57,800 nt of DNA from JANNVZ01 sp046155615 (GCA_046155615.1 JBJXFP010000160.1:1-57800), one strand, 5' to 3'. Positions 42,510-51,606 are shown, counted from the stretch's first letter. Made by a program: numbers and translations. The notes: generated by a model not told the origin, from the sequence alone.

Positions 42510-44225
42510 ATGGCAGGCGGAAAAGAAACCCCCAGACAGAAGATGATCGGCATGATGTACTTAGTACTCACTGCTCTTCTTGCAATGAATATCTCTAAAG
42601 ACGTGTTGAATGCATTTTTGCAAATCAACCGTTCGCAGATGAAGACCTCCGAAATTTTGAACGGAAAAGCGCAAGCCTCGTTGGCAGCGCTCAACAGCCC
42701 AAAACCGGAAGATGTTGAAAAGGCAAAGCCTTTTCAGACCAAAGCACAGGAGGTGTTGGCTAAAACAGATGAAATAGTAAAATACCTTGAAGAGTTGAAG
42801 GCCAGAACAATGGCAGCAAGCATGAAAGGGAAGATTACTGGCGAAGGTTTTGAAGATTTCATGGAAAATGGCAAGGCCTTGGATATGCTATCAACAACAG
42901 GTAAATTGAAAGTAACCAAGCCTGATGAAAACACCAACGCCACAGGATTTTTGATAGGAGCCAAGCCTCAAAAACCAAAGGAAGATGAGTGGTCTGGCTT
43001 TACTCTTAAGAAGAAGCTGGGAGATTATCGTGATTTTATGCGAGCCATAACGGTGACAAATTATGAAGGTAAAGAAGTGCCTTTGGATGTCAACATTGTG
43101 GCAAGTATTGATAGCGCCTTTCAATTCAATATTGAAAAGAATTTGGATGATGAAGAGGAAGTTTGGGAGGTAAATCGTTTTCATGACACGCCACTCGCGG
43201 CATGTATTGCCACCATGAGCATGCTTCAAACCGGAGTAATGAACACACAAGCGCAAGTGATGCAATGGTTGCAAAACAGCATCAATGCAACAGATGTTAA
43301 GTTTACTGATATTACTGTCGCTGCCGTTCCACTCAATTCTTATGTATTGAAGGGTGAGGAATTTGTTGCTGAGGTGTATTTGGCTGCTTACAACAAGAAC
43401 AGCACAACGAAAATATACCCGGGTGGTGAATACACCGGACCAATGCCGACAGAAGTAACTGAAGGACCGGGCGCAAGTGGTAACTCCATACCGTCAGATG
43501 TAAATGGTAAATGCATCTTTAGGGTGGGCACAGGAGGATTGTCGTTGGGTCAACATGGATATCGGGGACAGATTAGCTATCTTAAGGATGGTCAGGAAAA
43601 ATTCCTGAACTACTACATTCCACCGTTTACTGTTGGCGAACCAGCATTGGTAGTAAACCCCAAACAGATGAACGTCTTTTATCGTGGCGTTGACAATCCC
43701 GTGGAAGTTTCTGTACCAGGTGTATCTCCTTCTCAAATGAAAGTGAACTGCGAAGGTTGTGAATCATTCACAAAAACTACTGATAGTGAGTGGAACGTTC
43801 GCCCGGGTGCTGGAAAGGAAGCATTCATAAACGTTACGGCTGACATCAACGGTAACAGCACATCCATGGGTAAGAAACTGTTCCGAGTGAAGACCATTCC
43901 GGATCCAACCCCTTCATTCAATGGAAAGCGCCCTTACGATCAAACCATTTCAGCAGGCGATGCATCTTCCGCAGCAGGCTTGCGAGCAGCTATGGAGAAT
44001 TTCGATTTTCCCGTTACACCGGTGGTGATTTCATGGCAAATAACTGTTTCAAGCGGTGGTACGTTGAAGGAATACAATTGCACGGGTGCATCCATAAACG
44101 CTGATGCATCAGCAGCAATAAAAAAGGCCCGCAGAGGCGACCGTATTTTCATAGAAGGTATCAAGTGCAAAATGCCTGATGGCCGCACCATACCTCTTGC
44201 CCCGATTACACTCAAGTTAACTTAA
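42510..44225 (+). CDS. gldM: Type IX secretion/gliding motor protein GldM
   Basis: A 571-residue protein. One N-terminal transmembrane helix (MIGMMYLVLTALLAMNIS, about residues 11-28) inserts into the GldL helix bundle. The large periplasmic part then crosses the periplasm as consecutive helical and beta domains, with helical repeats at about 40-220 and Ig-like folds after 225. GldM (PorM) transmits the rotation or movement of the motor to the GldK/GldN ring at the outer membrane. Start and early sequence (AGGKETPRQKMIGMMYLVL) are family-typical. AAAGGAAAA just before the ATG may aid initiation. Confidence 0.95.
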   Translation: MAGGKETPRQKMIGMMYLVLTALLAMNISKDVLNAFLQINRSQMKTSEILNGKAQASLAALNSPKPEDVEKAKPFQTKAQEVLAKTDEIVKYLEELKARTMAASMKGKITGEGFEDFMENGKALDMLSTTGKLKVTKPDENTNATGFLIGAKPQKPKEDEWSGFTLKKKLGDYRDFMRAITVTNYEGKEVPLDVNIVASIDSAFQFNIEKNLDDEEEVWEVNRFHDTPLAACIATMSMLQTGVMNTQAQVMQWLQNSINATDVKFTDITVAAVPLNSYVLKGEEFVAEVYLAAYNKNSTTKIYPGGEYTGPMPTEVTEGPGASGNSIPSDVNGKCIFRVGTGGLSLGQHGYRGQISYLKDGQEKFLNYYIPPFTVGEPALVVNPKQMNVFYRGVDNPVEVSVPGVSPSQMKVNCEGCESFTKTTDSEWNVRPGAGKEAFINVTADINGNSTSMGKKLFRVKTIPDPTPSFNGKRPYDQTISAGDASSAAGLRAAMENFDFPVTPVVISWQITVSSGGTLKEYNCTGASINADASAAIKKARRGDRIFIEGIKCKMPDGRTIPLAPITLKLT

Positions 44226-44239
44226 TACATCCACACATC

Positions 44240-45103
44240 ATGACAAGTAAATATCGTTTCCTGCTTGTTGCCCTGATTGCTCTGTTCAGCATGAATGCTA
44301 TGGCGCAGGATGAAGTAGAACAGACCGTGCTTGATGGTGCCTATGTGCGCGAGCACAATCCCACCCGCAAGGTAATCCCTTATCCAAATCTGCGCGAAGC
44401 CGATGTAATGTGGGCACGCAGAATCTGGCAAGTGATAGACCTGAAGCAAAAAATCAATCACTCGCTCTATTTCCCAACTGAAGAAATAGTAGGCAGAAAG
44501 TGCTTGTTTGATGTCATCAAGATTGGTGTCCTCGAAGAAGAATCAATTACTGCATACAGCCTTGGGCCCACCCAAACGGATGACGAGTTTCGCTATCCTA
44601 TGGAAAAAATAGAGGTAGATACCATGCTGAAGCCGAAGGTGACCCGCTTTGTGGAAGACCCCATCACAGGAGATAAAAATCCGGTGACAACGGAAGAACC
44701 CATCAAACCATCGGATGTGGTGGCGTATAAGATTAAGGAAGACTGGATATTTGACAAGCAACGCTCTGAGCGCTATGTGCGCATCATTGGTATTGCCCCT
44801 GTCATCAACAAGTATTCAGAATCGGGTGAGTTGAAGGGAACTAAGGAATTGTTTTGGCTCTACTATCCTGAGTGCCGTTATGTGTTCAACAACTATGATG
44901 TATTCAATCCACACAACAACGCTACGCAAATGACTTTCGATCAGTTGTTCCAGCGCAGGCAGTTTATGGGCTACATCATCAAAGAGGACAACGTGTACAA
45001 CCGCAAGATTGATGAATATGCCAAAGGCATAGATGCACTGCTGGAAAGCGAGCGCATCAAAGAGGACATGTTCATCATGGAACACGACCTTTGGAATTAT
45101 TGA
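44240..45103 (+). CDS. gldN: Type IX secretion ring protein GldN
   Basis: A 287-residue periplasmic protein with a Sec signal peptide (1-22, cleavage around AMAQ). Family motifs include VLDGAYVREHNPTRKVIPYPNLREADVMWARRIWQVID, ALYFPTEEI-like text (SLYFPTEEIVG) and the C-terminal FDQLFQRRQFMGYIIKEDN. GldN (PorN) pairs with GldK in the outer-membrane-associated ring of the type IX system. It is the last gene of the gldKLMN operon, 14 bases after gldM, and is closed by an intrinsic terminator at 45132. Confidence 0.95.
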   Translation: MTSKYRFLLVALIALFSMNAMAQDEVEQTVLDGAYVREHNPTRKVIPYPNLREADVMWARRIWQVIDLKQKINHSLYFPTEEIVGRKCLFDVIKIGVLEEESITAYSLGPTQTDDEFRYPMEKIEVDTMLKPKVTRFVEDPITGDKNPVTTEEPIKPSDVVAYKIKEDWIFDKQRSERYVRIIGIAPVINKYSESGELKGTKELFWLYYPECRYVFNNYDVFNPHNNATQMTFDQLFQRRQFMGYIIKEDNVYNRKIDEYAKGIDALLESERIKEDMFIMEHDLWNY

Positions 45104-45131
45104 TTTGTATTTCAAACAAAAATTTGAAAAG

Positions 45132-45159
45132 CGCCTCTGCTTAATTGCAGGGGCGTTTT
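45132..45159 (+). terminator. Intrinsic terminator of the gldKLMN operon
   Basis: CGCCTCTGC (45132-45140) pairs with GCAGGGGCG (45147-45155, one G-T pair) around a 6-base loop and is followed by TTTTC. It starts 29 bases after the gldN stop. Confidence 0.8.
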
Positions 45160-45189
45160 CATTTCTGAACACCACCTGTGTGGCATCAG

Positions 45190-45197
45190 TAAATTCG
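45190..45197 (+). promoter_or_regulatory. Putative -7 element of the ABC-F gene
   Basis: TAAATTCG lies 25 bases before the ATG at 45223, one base from TAnnTTTG. The TAnnTTCG form recurs before gcdH, gcvH and the TauE-like gene. Confidence 0.3.
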
Positions 45198-45222
45198 CGC
45201 TCCTTTTTTAAAATTGATTTAG

Positions 45223-47154
45223 ATGGTAACGGTAGGTAATCTGAGTGTCCACTTCGGTTCGCGCGAATTGTTTTCAAGCATTGCTTTTTTCATTGGCAAT
45301 CGGGATAGAATCGGCTTGGTTGGAAAAAACGGTGCAGGCAAATCCACACTCTTGAAAACCTTGGCTGGAGAACAAAGACCATCTGAAGGGTCTGTAGCAT
45401 TTGCGAGAGGCACCACCATAGGTTATCTGCAGCAAGAGATGCATCACAACGAAGATGCATCGGTGTACGAAGAAGCGCGAACCGCCTTTGCCGAAGTCCA
45501 ATCGCTTACCAAAATTGTGGATGAGTTGACCGATGCCATCACACACCACCATGACTATACCAGTGATGACTACGCAAAAAAAATTGACCAGCTTGAAGAG
45601 GCATCGCACAGGTTGGATCTGATTGGCAGTGGCAACGTGGAAGAAAAAATTGAAAAGGTGTTGAAGGGACTCGGATTCAGCAGTGAAGACATGAACCGCA
45701 AGATGAATGAATTCAGCGGAGGATGGAAAATGCGTGTGGAGCTTGGAAAAATTCTCTTGCAAAATCCCGATCTGCTGCTGCTGGACGAGCCTACCAATCA
45801 CTTAGACATTGAAAGTATCGAGTGGCTTGAAGATTTTTTGAAAGAATACCCAGGTGCCATCGTTCTCATTTCGCACGACAGAACTTTCCTTGACAATGTG
45901 ACCAACCGAACCATTGAAATTTCGAAAGGAAAAATCTATGACTACAAATTTTCCTATTCGAAATACATAGTGCAACGCCAACAAGAAATAGAAAGACAAG
46001 AGCGCGAAGCAAAGAACCAGGAGAAGTATGTGGCTGAAACACAAGTGCTCATTGACAAATTCAGGGCAAAGAAGAACAAGGCCGCCTTTGCCCAATCGCT
46101 TATTCGCAAGTTGGACAAATTGGAAAAGGTGGAAGTAGATGAATTTGAATCAACGCGTGTGCGCATCAATTTTCCTCCGGCACCTCATGCAGGCAAAGTG
46201 ATTTACCGTGGCGAGCGACTTGCTAAATCCTATGGTCCGATCCCACTTTTTGATGGCCTGGATATGGAAATAGTACGTGGGCAAAAAATCGCGCTGGTTG
46301 GAAAGAATGGAGTTGGCAAAAGCACACTTGTGAGAATGATAGTAGGCAAGGAACAGCACGATGGAGTGATGACACCAGGCTACAGCCTCCAACTGGGTTA
46401 TTACGCGCAGAATCAGGCAGACTCTCTTGATATGGACAAAACCGTTTTTCAGACCATAGATGATGAAGCCACGGGTGACATGCGCAAGGCAGTGCGTTCA
46501 CTGCTTGGCGCATTTCTATTTAGTGGTGATGATGTGGACAAAAAAGTAAAAGTGCTGAGTGGAGGCGAGAAGGCGAGACTGTCGTTTTGTAAACTCTTAC
46601 TTCAGCCGTATAATTTTCTTGTGCTTGACGAACCTACCAACCACTTAGATCTGGCCAGCAAAGAAGTGTTGAAACAAGCACTGATGAAGTATGACGGCAC
46701 CATGCTGGTGGTAAGCCACGACCGCGATTTTCTGAATGGACTGTGCGACACAGTGTATGAAATAAAACAAGACAGGCTTCGTGTGTTCACCGGTGATGTC
46801 AAAGATTTTTTGAAAGAAAAACGTGCAGAGTCAATAGCCGAATTTGAACGAAATAAACAGCAGCGCACTGTACCCACTGTGCAGTCAGCACCCAAGGCTG
46901 CACTGAACAACGCTGAATTGAAAGAACTTGAAAAACAAAAGAAAAAATTACAAACTCAACTACAGCGATGCGAGCAAGAGATAGCTGTGGTTGAAACGGA
47001 ACTCAGTCAGATGGATGAAGCAGTTGCATCCCTTGACTACAGTGATACAGAGCTATCTAAAACAACGCTGGATAAGTACGCAGAAACAAAATCTAAATTA
47101 GATGAGGCATACAGCCGTTGGGAACAATGGTCTAGTCAGCTTGAATCCTTGTAA
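45223..47154 (+). CDS. ABC-F family ATPase
   Basis: A 643-residue soluble protein with two ABC cassettes and no membrane part. Cassette 1 has Walker A GLVGKNGAGKST (about 32-43), signature FSGGWKMRVELG and Walker B LLLLDEPTNHLD. Cassette 2 has ALVGKNGVGKST, LSGGEKARLSF and FLVLDEPTNHLD. A charged linker of about 80 residues (245-320) separates them, and a coiled-coil domain (about 565-643) ends the protein, as in Uup/YheS-like forms. ABC-F proteins act on ribosomes or on nucleic acids rather than as transporters. The exact subgroup is unsure; resistance is not implied. Its stop lies 3 bases from the convergent Asp-box gene. Confidence 0.93.
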   Translation: MVTVGNLSVHFGSRELFSSIAFFIGNRDRIGLVGKNGAGKSTLLKTLAGEQRPSEGSVAFARGTTIGYLQQEMHHNEDASVYEEARTAFAEVQSLTKIVDELTDAITHHHDYTSDDYAKKIDQLEEASHRLDLIGSGNVEEKIEKVLKGLGFSSEDMNRKMNEFSGGWKMRVELGKILLQNPDLLLLDEPTNHLDIESIEWLEDFLKEYPGAIVLISHDRTFLDNVTNRTIEISKGKIYDYKFSYSKYIVQRQQEIERQEREAKNQEKYVAETQVLIDKFRAKKNKAAFAQSLIRKLDKLEKVEVDEFESTRVRINFPPAPHAGKVIYRGERLAKSYGPIPLFDGLDMEIVRGQKIALVGKNGVGKSTLVRMIVGKEQHDGVMTPGYSLQLGYYAQNQADSLDMDKTVFQTIDDEATGDMRKAVRSLLGAFLFSGDDVDKKVKVLSGGEKARLSFCKLLLQPYNFLVLDEPTNHLDLASKEVLKQALMKYDGTMLVVSHDRDFLNGLCDTVYEIKQDRLRVFTGDVKDFLKEKRAESIAEFERNKQQRTVPTVQSAPKAALNNAELKELEKQKKKLQTQLQRCEQEIAVVETELSQMDEAVASLDYSDTELSKTTLDKYAETKSKLDEAYSRWEQWSSQLESL

Positions 47155-47157
47155 ACA

Positions 47158-48441
47158 TTATTTGCTGATCAGCGCTGTCCAAACACTCAGCTGACCATTT
47201 TCTAATCTTGTCCAGATGGGTCGCACTACTCCATTGTGTGCGCTGATGTTGTTGTAGTCGCCAAAGAATACATCGCTCTGCGGGGTGAAGGGTTTGTGGC
47301 TTATTCGTTCGTTCAGCCAGTTCAGACCACCATCTGTGCTGCTCGCCAAATACACATCAGTCATATTGCCTTCATGATTTCTTCTGTCATAAAAAACAAT
47401 GTACAAGTTTCCATTGGTCTGATCAATCGCAAGCCATGGTAAAAATTGTTGCTTACCCGCAGCATCATCATTCACGCGAACTGCTTTGCTCCATGTGTTG
47501 CCTTTGTCTTTAGATGAGCTTATCCAGATGTCCACATCAGCAGCACTATTGGTAGTATCTGACCAGCAGATGTAGAGTGTTCCTCTGTTGGGGCCATTGC
47601 TGTTATCACACACCAGCACCGGCATTCCATTGCACCGCATGATGCCACCTATGTCTTGCGCCCAGCCTCCAGGTATGTGTGCTGCGGCTATGTCTTGCTC
47701 CAGCCAATGTTTGCCACCATCAGTGGAGCGATCGAAGTAGATGGTCTCATTCAATGCCCAGGCCACATAGATTTCACCATCAGGCCCTGCTGCCGGCACG
47801 GCTCCTTCCACTGTACTGTCATTGTCAGCACAGTTGCCAGCAAGTTGATTTATGCGTTTTGACCTCTTCCATTTTTTAGCCTTGCGATTTGTGCAGCTAA
47901 ACATGATGTTCGAACTGTCTGTGGGGGTAGTACTTTCATATTTGTCAAACTGGGTCCAGGTGCAGAATATTTTTTTGCTGTCGTGTGTAGCTACTGCCCA
48001 TTCCTTGTCCTGGTCCTTTGGTGCATTGCGGCCTATCGCACTCCCGCCAGTCCAGTTAGCACCATGTTCAGTGCTACGATGCGATACTATGCATTCAAGA
48101 AAACCATCGTTTCCCCAACCCATGCCACTCGGATCTCCCAAATGGAAATAATAAAAATCGCCAGCGTTGTTTGCAATCACGCAAGGGTCGCCATACACGC
48201 CAAGTTTTGATTGAAGATTTTGCTCGGCCCACGTCTTGCCGCTGTCCGCACTCACATACACCTGTTTCAATATGGCACCCGCTACTATTTTCGATGGATC
48301 ATTCGGACTGATACAAATGGAAGGCTCGCATGGTGGATACTCAAAGGCATTGAGTTGTTTATCTATCAAAACATTCTCATAGTCGGATTGTGCTGTGGCT
48401 CCATTGGAGATAATGATTAGAAAGAGTGATATTGAGCACAT
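47158..48441 (-). CDS. Secreted Asp-box (BNR) repeat protein
   Basis: About 427 residues; the ATG at 48441 gives a plausible signal peptide (LFLIIISNGATAQS). A TTG at 48555 overlapping murG would add 38 unlikely residues. Five Asp-box motifs of the SxDxGxxW type are visible: SADSGKTW, STEHGANW, STDGGKHW, SSKDKGNTW and STDGGLNW. They indicate a six-bladed beta propeller, as in sialidases and sortilin-like proteins. I do not see the sialidase RIP arginine motif clearly enough to claim enzymatic activity. There is no type IX sorting tail, so it may stay in the periplasm. It lies downstream of murG on the same strand. Confidence 0.75.
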   Translation of the reverse strand: MCSISLFLIIISNGATAQSDYENVLIDKQLNAFEYPPCEPSICISPNDPSKIVAGAILKQVYVSADSGKTWAEQNLQSKLGVYGDPCVIANNAGDFYYFHLGDPSGMGWGNDGFLECIVSHRSTEHGANWTGGSAIGRNAPKDQDKEWAVATHDSKKIFCTWTQFDKYESTTPTDSSNIMFSCTNRKAKKWKRSKRINQLAGNCADNDSTVEGAVPAAGPDGEIYVAWALNETIYFDRSTDGGKHWLEQDIAAAHIPGGWAQDIGGIMRCNGMPVLVCDNSNGPNRGTLYICWSDTTNSAADVDIWISSSKDKGNTWSKAVRVNDDAAGKQQFLPWLAIDQTNGNLYIVFYDRRNHEGNMTDVYLASSTDGGLNWLNERISHKPFTPQSDVFFGDYNNISAHNGVVRPIWTRLENGQLSVWTALISK

Positions 48442-48551
48442 CAGCCGTTTGGTGTATGCACAACGTGTGTTTGTATTTTTTTTCAAGGTAGCTGTATTGT
48501 AGAGGGTTCCATGTCTTGTCCTTACTTCTTTGGTGCCAAACAAATTGTTTG

Positions 48552-49655
48552 TCAATTTATTTTGTTGTGGGCAAGGGTTATTACCTCACGCGCTATCATC
48601 ATGGCCGCATCCGGCTTGCCAAGCGCAGCTATGTTCATGCAGAGTGTATGCATGGCGTGCTCATCTGCTGCCAGAGCGAGTACTTTTGATTTTAGTTTTT
48701 CTTGAGCTTCAGCATCTTTCAGTAGCCAGGCTGCATTGCGTTGCACCAATGCCAATGCGTTTTTTGTCTGATGGTCTTCCGCCACATTAGGCGATGGTAT
48801 CAATATGCAAGGCTTTTTTACGAGACAAAGTTCAGCTATGCTCATAGCTCCGGCACGTGATACTATGATGTCAGCACATGCATAAGCCAAATCCATTTCC
48901 TTGATGAACTCGTGCACATGTATGTGTTGCAACTGTGATGATTGCACATGTTGTTTGGCTGTTTCAAAAAATGTTTTGCCGGTTTGCCACAACACCTGCA
49001 AGCCCGCCTGCTCAAGCTCTGCTGCCCAGCGCTGCACTGATAGGTTGATGGTGCGCGCACCCAAGCTACCGCCTACGATCAAGATTGTTCGTTTGTCTGC
49101 ATCCAGTTTGAATTGCTCAAAACCGCGCGCGCGTTTGCCTTCCAGCTTGGTCATTTCCAACCTCACAGGATTGCCCGTCATTATGATTTTGTCCGCAGGA
49201 AAATATTTTTCAAGTCCGGTGTATGCCACGCATATGCGTTTCACCTTTTTTGCAAGCAGCTTATTGGTGATGCCGGGATAAGAATTTTGTTCTTGTATAA
49301 GCGTACTGATACCCGCGCCTGCTGCGGCACGCAGCAAAGGCCCGCTGGCATAGCCACCCACACCCACTGCCACATCCGGCTTGAAGTCTTCCAAAATATT
49401 TTTTGCCTTCAGCATACTCAACATCAGTTTGAATGGTACCAATAGATTTCTAAGTGTAAATCTCCGCTGTATGCCAACTATGGGCAGCCCGATGATTTTG
49501 TATCCTGCCGCTGGCACCTTTTCCATTTCCATTTTTCCTTCGGCTCCTACAAACAGAATTTCTGTTTCGGGTAGTTGTTCTTGTATGGCGCGTGCTATGG
49601 CTATGGCCGGGAATATGTGGCCACCTGTGCCTCCGCCTGATATGATGACTTTCAT
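48552..49655 (-). CDS. murG: UDP-N-acetylglucosamine-N-acetylmuramyl-(pentapeptide) transferase
   Basis: A 367-residue GT-B enzyme that converts lipid I to lipid II on the inner face of the membrane in peptidoglycan synthesis. The signatures are GGGTGGHIFPAIAIA (7-21), VGVGGYASGPLLRAA near residue 95, QEQNSYPGITNKLL, GGSLGARTIN and SRAGAMSIAELCLVKKPCILIPSPNVAEDHQ with the donor-binding residues. Length is standard. It follows ftsW after 23 bases as in the usual dcw order, but murC does not follow. An Asp-box protein gene comes next instead. Confidence 0.97.
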   Translation of the reverse strand: MKVIISGGGTGGHIFPAIAIARAIQEQLPETEILFVGAEGKMEMEKVPAAGYKIIGLPIVGIQRRFTLRNLLVPFKLMLSMLKAKNILEDFKPDVAVGVGGYASGPLLRAAAGAGISTLIQEQNSYPGITNKLLAKKVKRICVAYTGLEKYFPADKIIMTGNPVRLEMTKLEGKRARGFEQFKLDADKRTILIVGGSLGARTINLSVQRWAAELEQAGLQVLWQTGKTFFETAKQHVQSSQLQHIHVHEFIKEMDLAYACADIIVSRAGAMSIAELCLVKKPCILIPSPNVAEDHQTKNALALVQRNAAWLLKDAEAQEKLKSKVLALAADEHAMHTLCMNIAALGKPDAAMMIAREVITLAHNKIN

Positions 49656-49678
49656 TGTAAGCCTTTTGTTTGATGGAG

Positions 49679-50848
49679 TCAGGCCAATGCCATTGGAGTT
49701 TTTTCTTCTTTCAATTCCTGTTCTTCAGTTTCTGCCTTGCTTCGGCCAACACTTAGAATGATACCAATAGACAGGCAAGTAAAGAGCGTGCTTGTGCCGC
49801 CAAGGCTGACCAGCGGCAGCGGCTGACCTGTGGTGGGCAGCAGGCTTACAGCTACTGCCATGTTGATGAATGCTTGTATGGTGAGCATGAAGGCAAGGCC
49901 CAGAGCAGCCAGTTGTGCGGTCAGCTTTTCATTTTCCTTGCTTATGCGTATAGCGCGCAGCAGCAGTATCAGATAGAGCAGCACAAGTCCCGCACCACCT
50001 ATCACCGATCCATATTCTTCTATGATGAATGGATAGATCATGTCAGAGTAGGGGTGGGGCATGGAGTTACGCGAACTGCCTGTGCCTGGGCCATGAGGTA
50101 GCACACCGCCTTCGTATATCGCATTTTGCGCCAGCAGTATTTGATAGTCTTCATTGGGATCTACCGTGCCTGTGCTCAGCACTCTGTTTTTCCAGGTTTC
50201 ATATCTACCCAGCAAGTTGGTAGTTTCACCTACTATGACGATACACACAACTACTGCGGCACCTGCTGCTGCGAGTTTCCCAATGTGGCGCAGTGGTACA
50301 CCTCCGAGGTACATCATCAGTACACATATCATGGCCAGCATGGCTGCAGTGGAAAAGTTTGCAGGAAGTATCAAACCACAAATGATGGCTACCGGTATCA
50401 CCACCGGAATTACTCCCTGACGGAAGTCTTGCAGTTGTTCGCGTTTTTGCCGCAACACACGCGCTACATAAATCACCAAGACTATTTTGGCAAAGTCGCT
50501 GGGTTGAAATGTGAGGCCTGTGAGTGGAATGGCTATCCAACGGCCAGCGCCATTGAAGTGCGTGCCAAAGGCCAATGCATAAATCAACAAACCTGCTGCG
50601 ACATATATCAGTATGCTTGAGAATTTGGAGAAATACCTGAAGGGCAATTTGTGTACGTAGTACATAATAAAAATGCCTCCCATAAGCATGAAGCCATGCT
50701 TCAATAAAAACCGAAGGTTGTTGCCATGCGCTTTGTAAGCCAGTGTACTTATGGCGCTATACACCGCGAGCAGAGATATAAGACAAAGAAAAAATGTCAC
50801 CATCCAGATGGTGCGATCTCCTTCCAATTTATTGAACCACTTTTTCAT
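49679..50848 (-). CDS. ftsW: SEDS family peptidoglycan polymerase FtsW
   Basis: A 389-residue protein with about ten transmembrane helices. Motifs GAGRWIAIPLTGLTFQPSDFAKI near residue 100 and TTGQPLPLVSLGGTSTLF near residue 345 are diagnostic, and HPYSDMIYPFIIEEYGSVIG lies in the large periplasmic loop. SEDS proteins polymerise glycan strands together with class B PBPs. I call FtsW rather than RodA because murG follows directly. The usual upstream neighbours (mraY, murD) are absent: after a 158-base gap, including a terminator, comes a type IX cargo gene. Confidence 0.93.
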   Translation of the reverse strand: MKKWFNKLEGDRTIWMVTFFLCLISLLAVYSAISTLAYKAHGNNLRFLLKHGFMLMGGIFIMYYVHKLPFRYFSKFSSILIYVAAGLLIYALAFGTHFNGAGRWIAIPLTGLTFQPSDFAKIVLVIYVARVLRQKREQLQDFRQGVIPVVIPVAIICGLILPANFSTAAMLAMICVLMMYLGGVPLRHIGKLAAAGAAVVVCIVIVGETTNLLGRYETWKNRVLSTGTVDPNEDYQILLAQNAIYEGGVLPHGPGTGSSRNSMPHPYSDMIYPFIIEEYGSVIGGAGLVLLYLILLLRAIRISKENEKLTAQLAALGLAFMLTIQAFINMAVAVSLLPTTGQPLPLVSLGGTSTLFTCLSIGIILSVGRSKAETEEQELKEEKTPMALA

Positions 50849-50948
50849 GCTGCACTTTCACGCGAAGGTTGTTGCGATAATGTCGTTGCTTGACTCTTGT
50901 CATGTTACTTTTTTCACAGGCATGTGTGTGCGTTTTTTTCATTGCATG

Positions 50949-50978
50949 AAAAAACCCCGAAGTTGCTACTTCGGGGTT
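50949..50978 (-). terminator. Intrinsic terminator for the cupredoxin gene
   Basis: An 11-bp perfect stem (AACCCCGAAGT at 50953-50963 with 50968-50978) with a 4-base loop. Read on the minus strand, it is followed by a T run (complement of AAAAAA at 50949-50954), 29 bases after the stop of the 51007-51606 gene. It separates that gene from ftsW. Confidence 0.85.
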
Positions 50979-51006
50979 CGGGAGGTGTATTTGGAAAGTT
51001 ATGCTG

Positions 51007-51606
51007 TCAGCCCTTTATCACCTTGCGTGTTTCCTGCCTGTAGCCCAGCGAAAGATGAATAAAATAAATTCCTCTGCCCAATGCGGAAGCATCGTAGTTC
51101 AATTTCATCTCTCCAGTTGGTATTTCGCCATTATACATGGTGGCAATCACTTTACCGGTTATATCTATCAATGTACAAGTCATGTTGCCGGTCAGGTTGG
51201 TTTCCATCTGTAGCAGCAGTGTATTGTTGTTTGCCATGGAGGCACTCCAGTTCAGGTCGGGAGTGGAGTTGGCCACGTTGCTTGATGCAGAGGCTATAAA
51301 ACCGCCACCCATGTTGCTGTGCACCGTACACACATAGCCGTAGGTGCCCGCTACTTCCACCTTGTAAGTGAATGTTGGATTCTGCTGCACCAATGGAACG
51401 TCCCAGCCTGCCGCTCCTGCCGGTACAGTAACACTGGTAGTGGTATGCGTACCGCTGCTCCATTGCCATAGCACAGTATCACCTACCTGCACATTGATGG
51501 CCAACGGAGCGAAGCTGGTGCCACTTTGGTTGATGGTGTGTGTGGTAGCCACGGCATAAATGGAAGTCAAAAGACCAGACAAGACAAGTGTAGAAATTTT
51601 TTTCAT
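51007..51606 (-). CDS. Plastocyanin-like cupredoxin with type IX sorting domain
   Basis: A 199-residue secreted protein. The signal peptide is 1-20 (cleavage after AVA). The plastocyanin-like domain spans about 21-105, with all four type 1 copper ligands visible: His54 in SSGTHTTTS, Cys93, His96 and Met99 in YVCTVHSNMGGG. After a short linker, residues about 118-199 form a T9SS type A tail (TCTLIDITGKVI, GRGIYFIHLSL, a basic end). It should be exported through the type IX system and work as a cell-surface or released electron carrier or copper binder. The partner is unknown. A terminator follows at 50949. Confidence 0.88.
   Translation of the reverse strand: MKKISTLVLSGLLTSIYAVATTHTINQSGTSFAPLAINVQVGDTVLWQWSSGTHTTTSVTVPAGAAGWDVPLVQQNPTFTYKVEVAGTYGYVCTVHSNMGGGFIASASSNVANSTPDLNWSASMANNNTLLLQMETNLTGNMTCTLIDITGKVIATMYNGEIPTGEMKLNYDASALGRGIYFIHLSLGYRQETRKVIKG

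Noticed and set aside
45223..47154. ABC-F protein as an antibiotic resistance factor
   Set aside because: The Uup/YheS-like layout with a C-terminal coiled coil is housekeeping in character; nothing in the context suggests resistance.
48442..48555. 38-residue extension of the Asp-box protein from a TTG overlapping murG
   Set aside because: It would place charged residues before the signal peptide and needs a TTG start. It is not fully excluded because the chosen start has a weak n-region.
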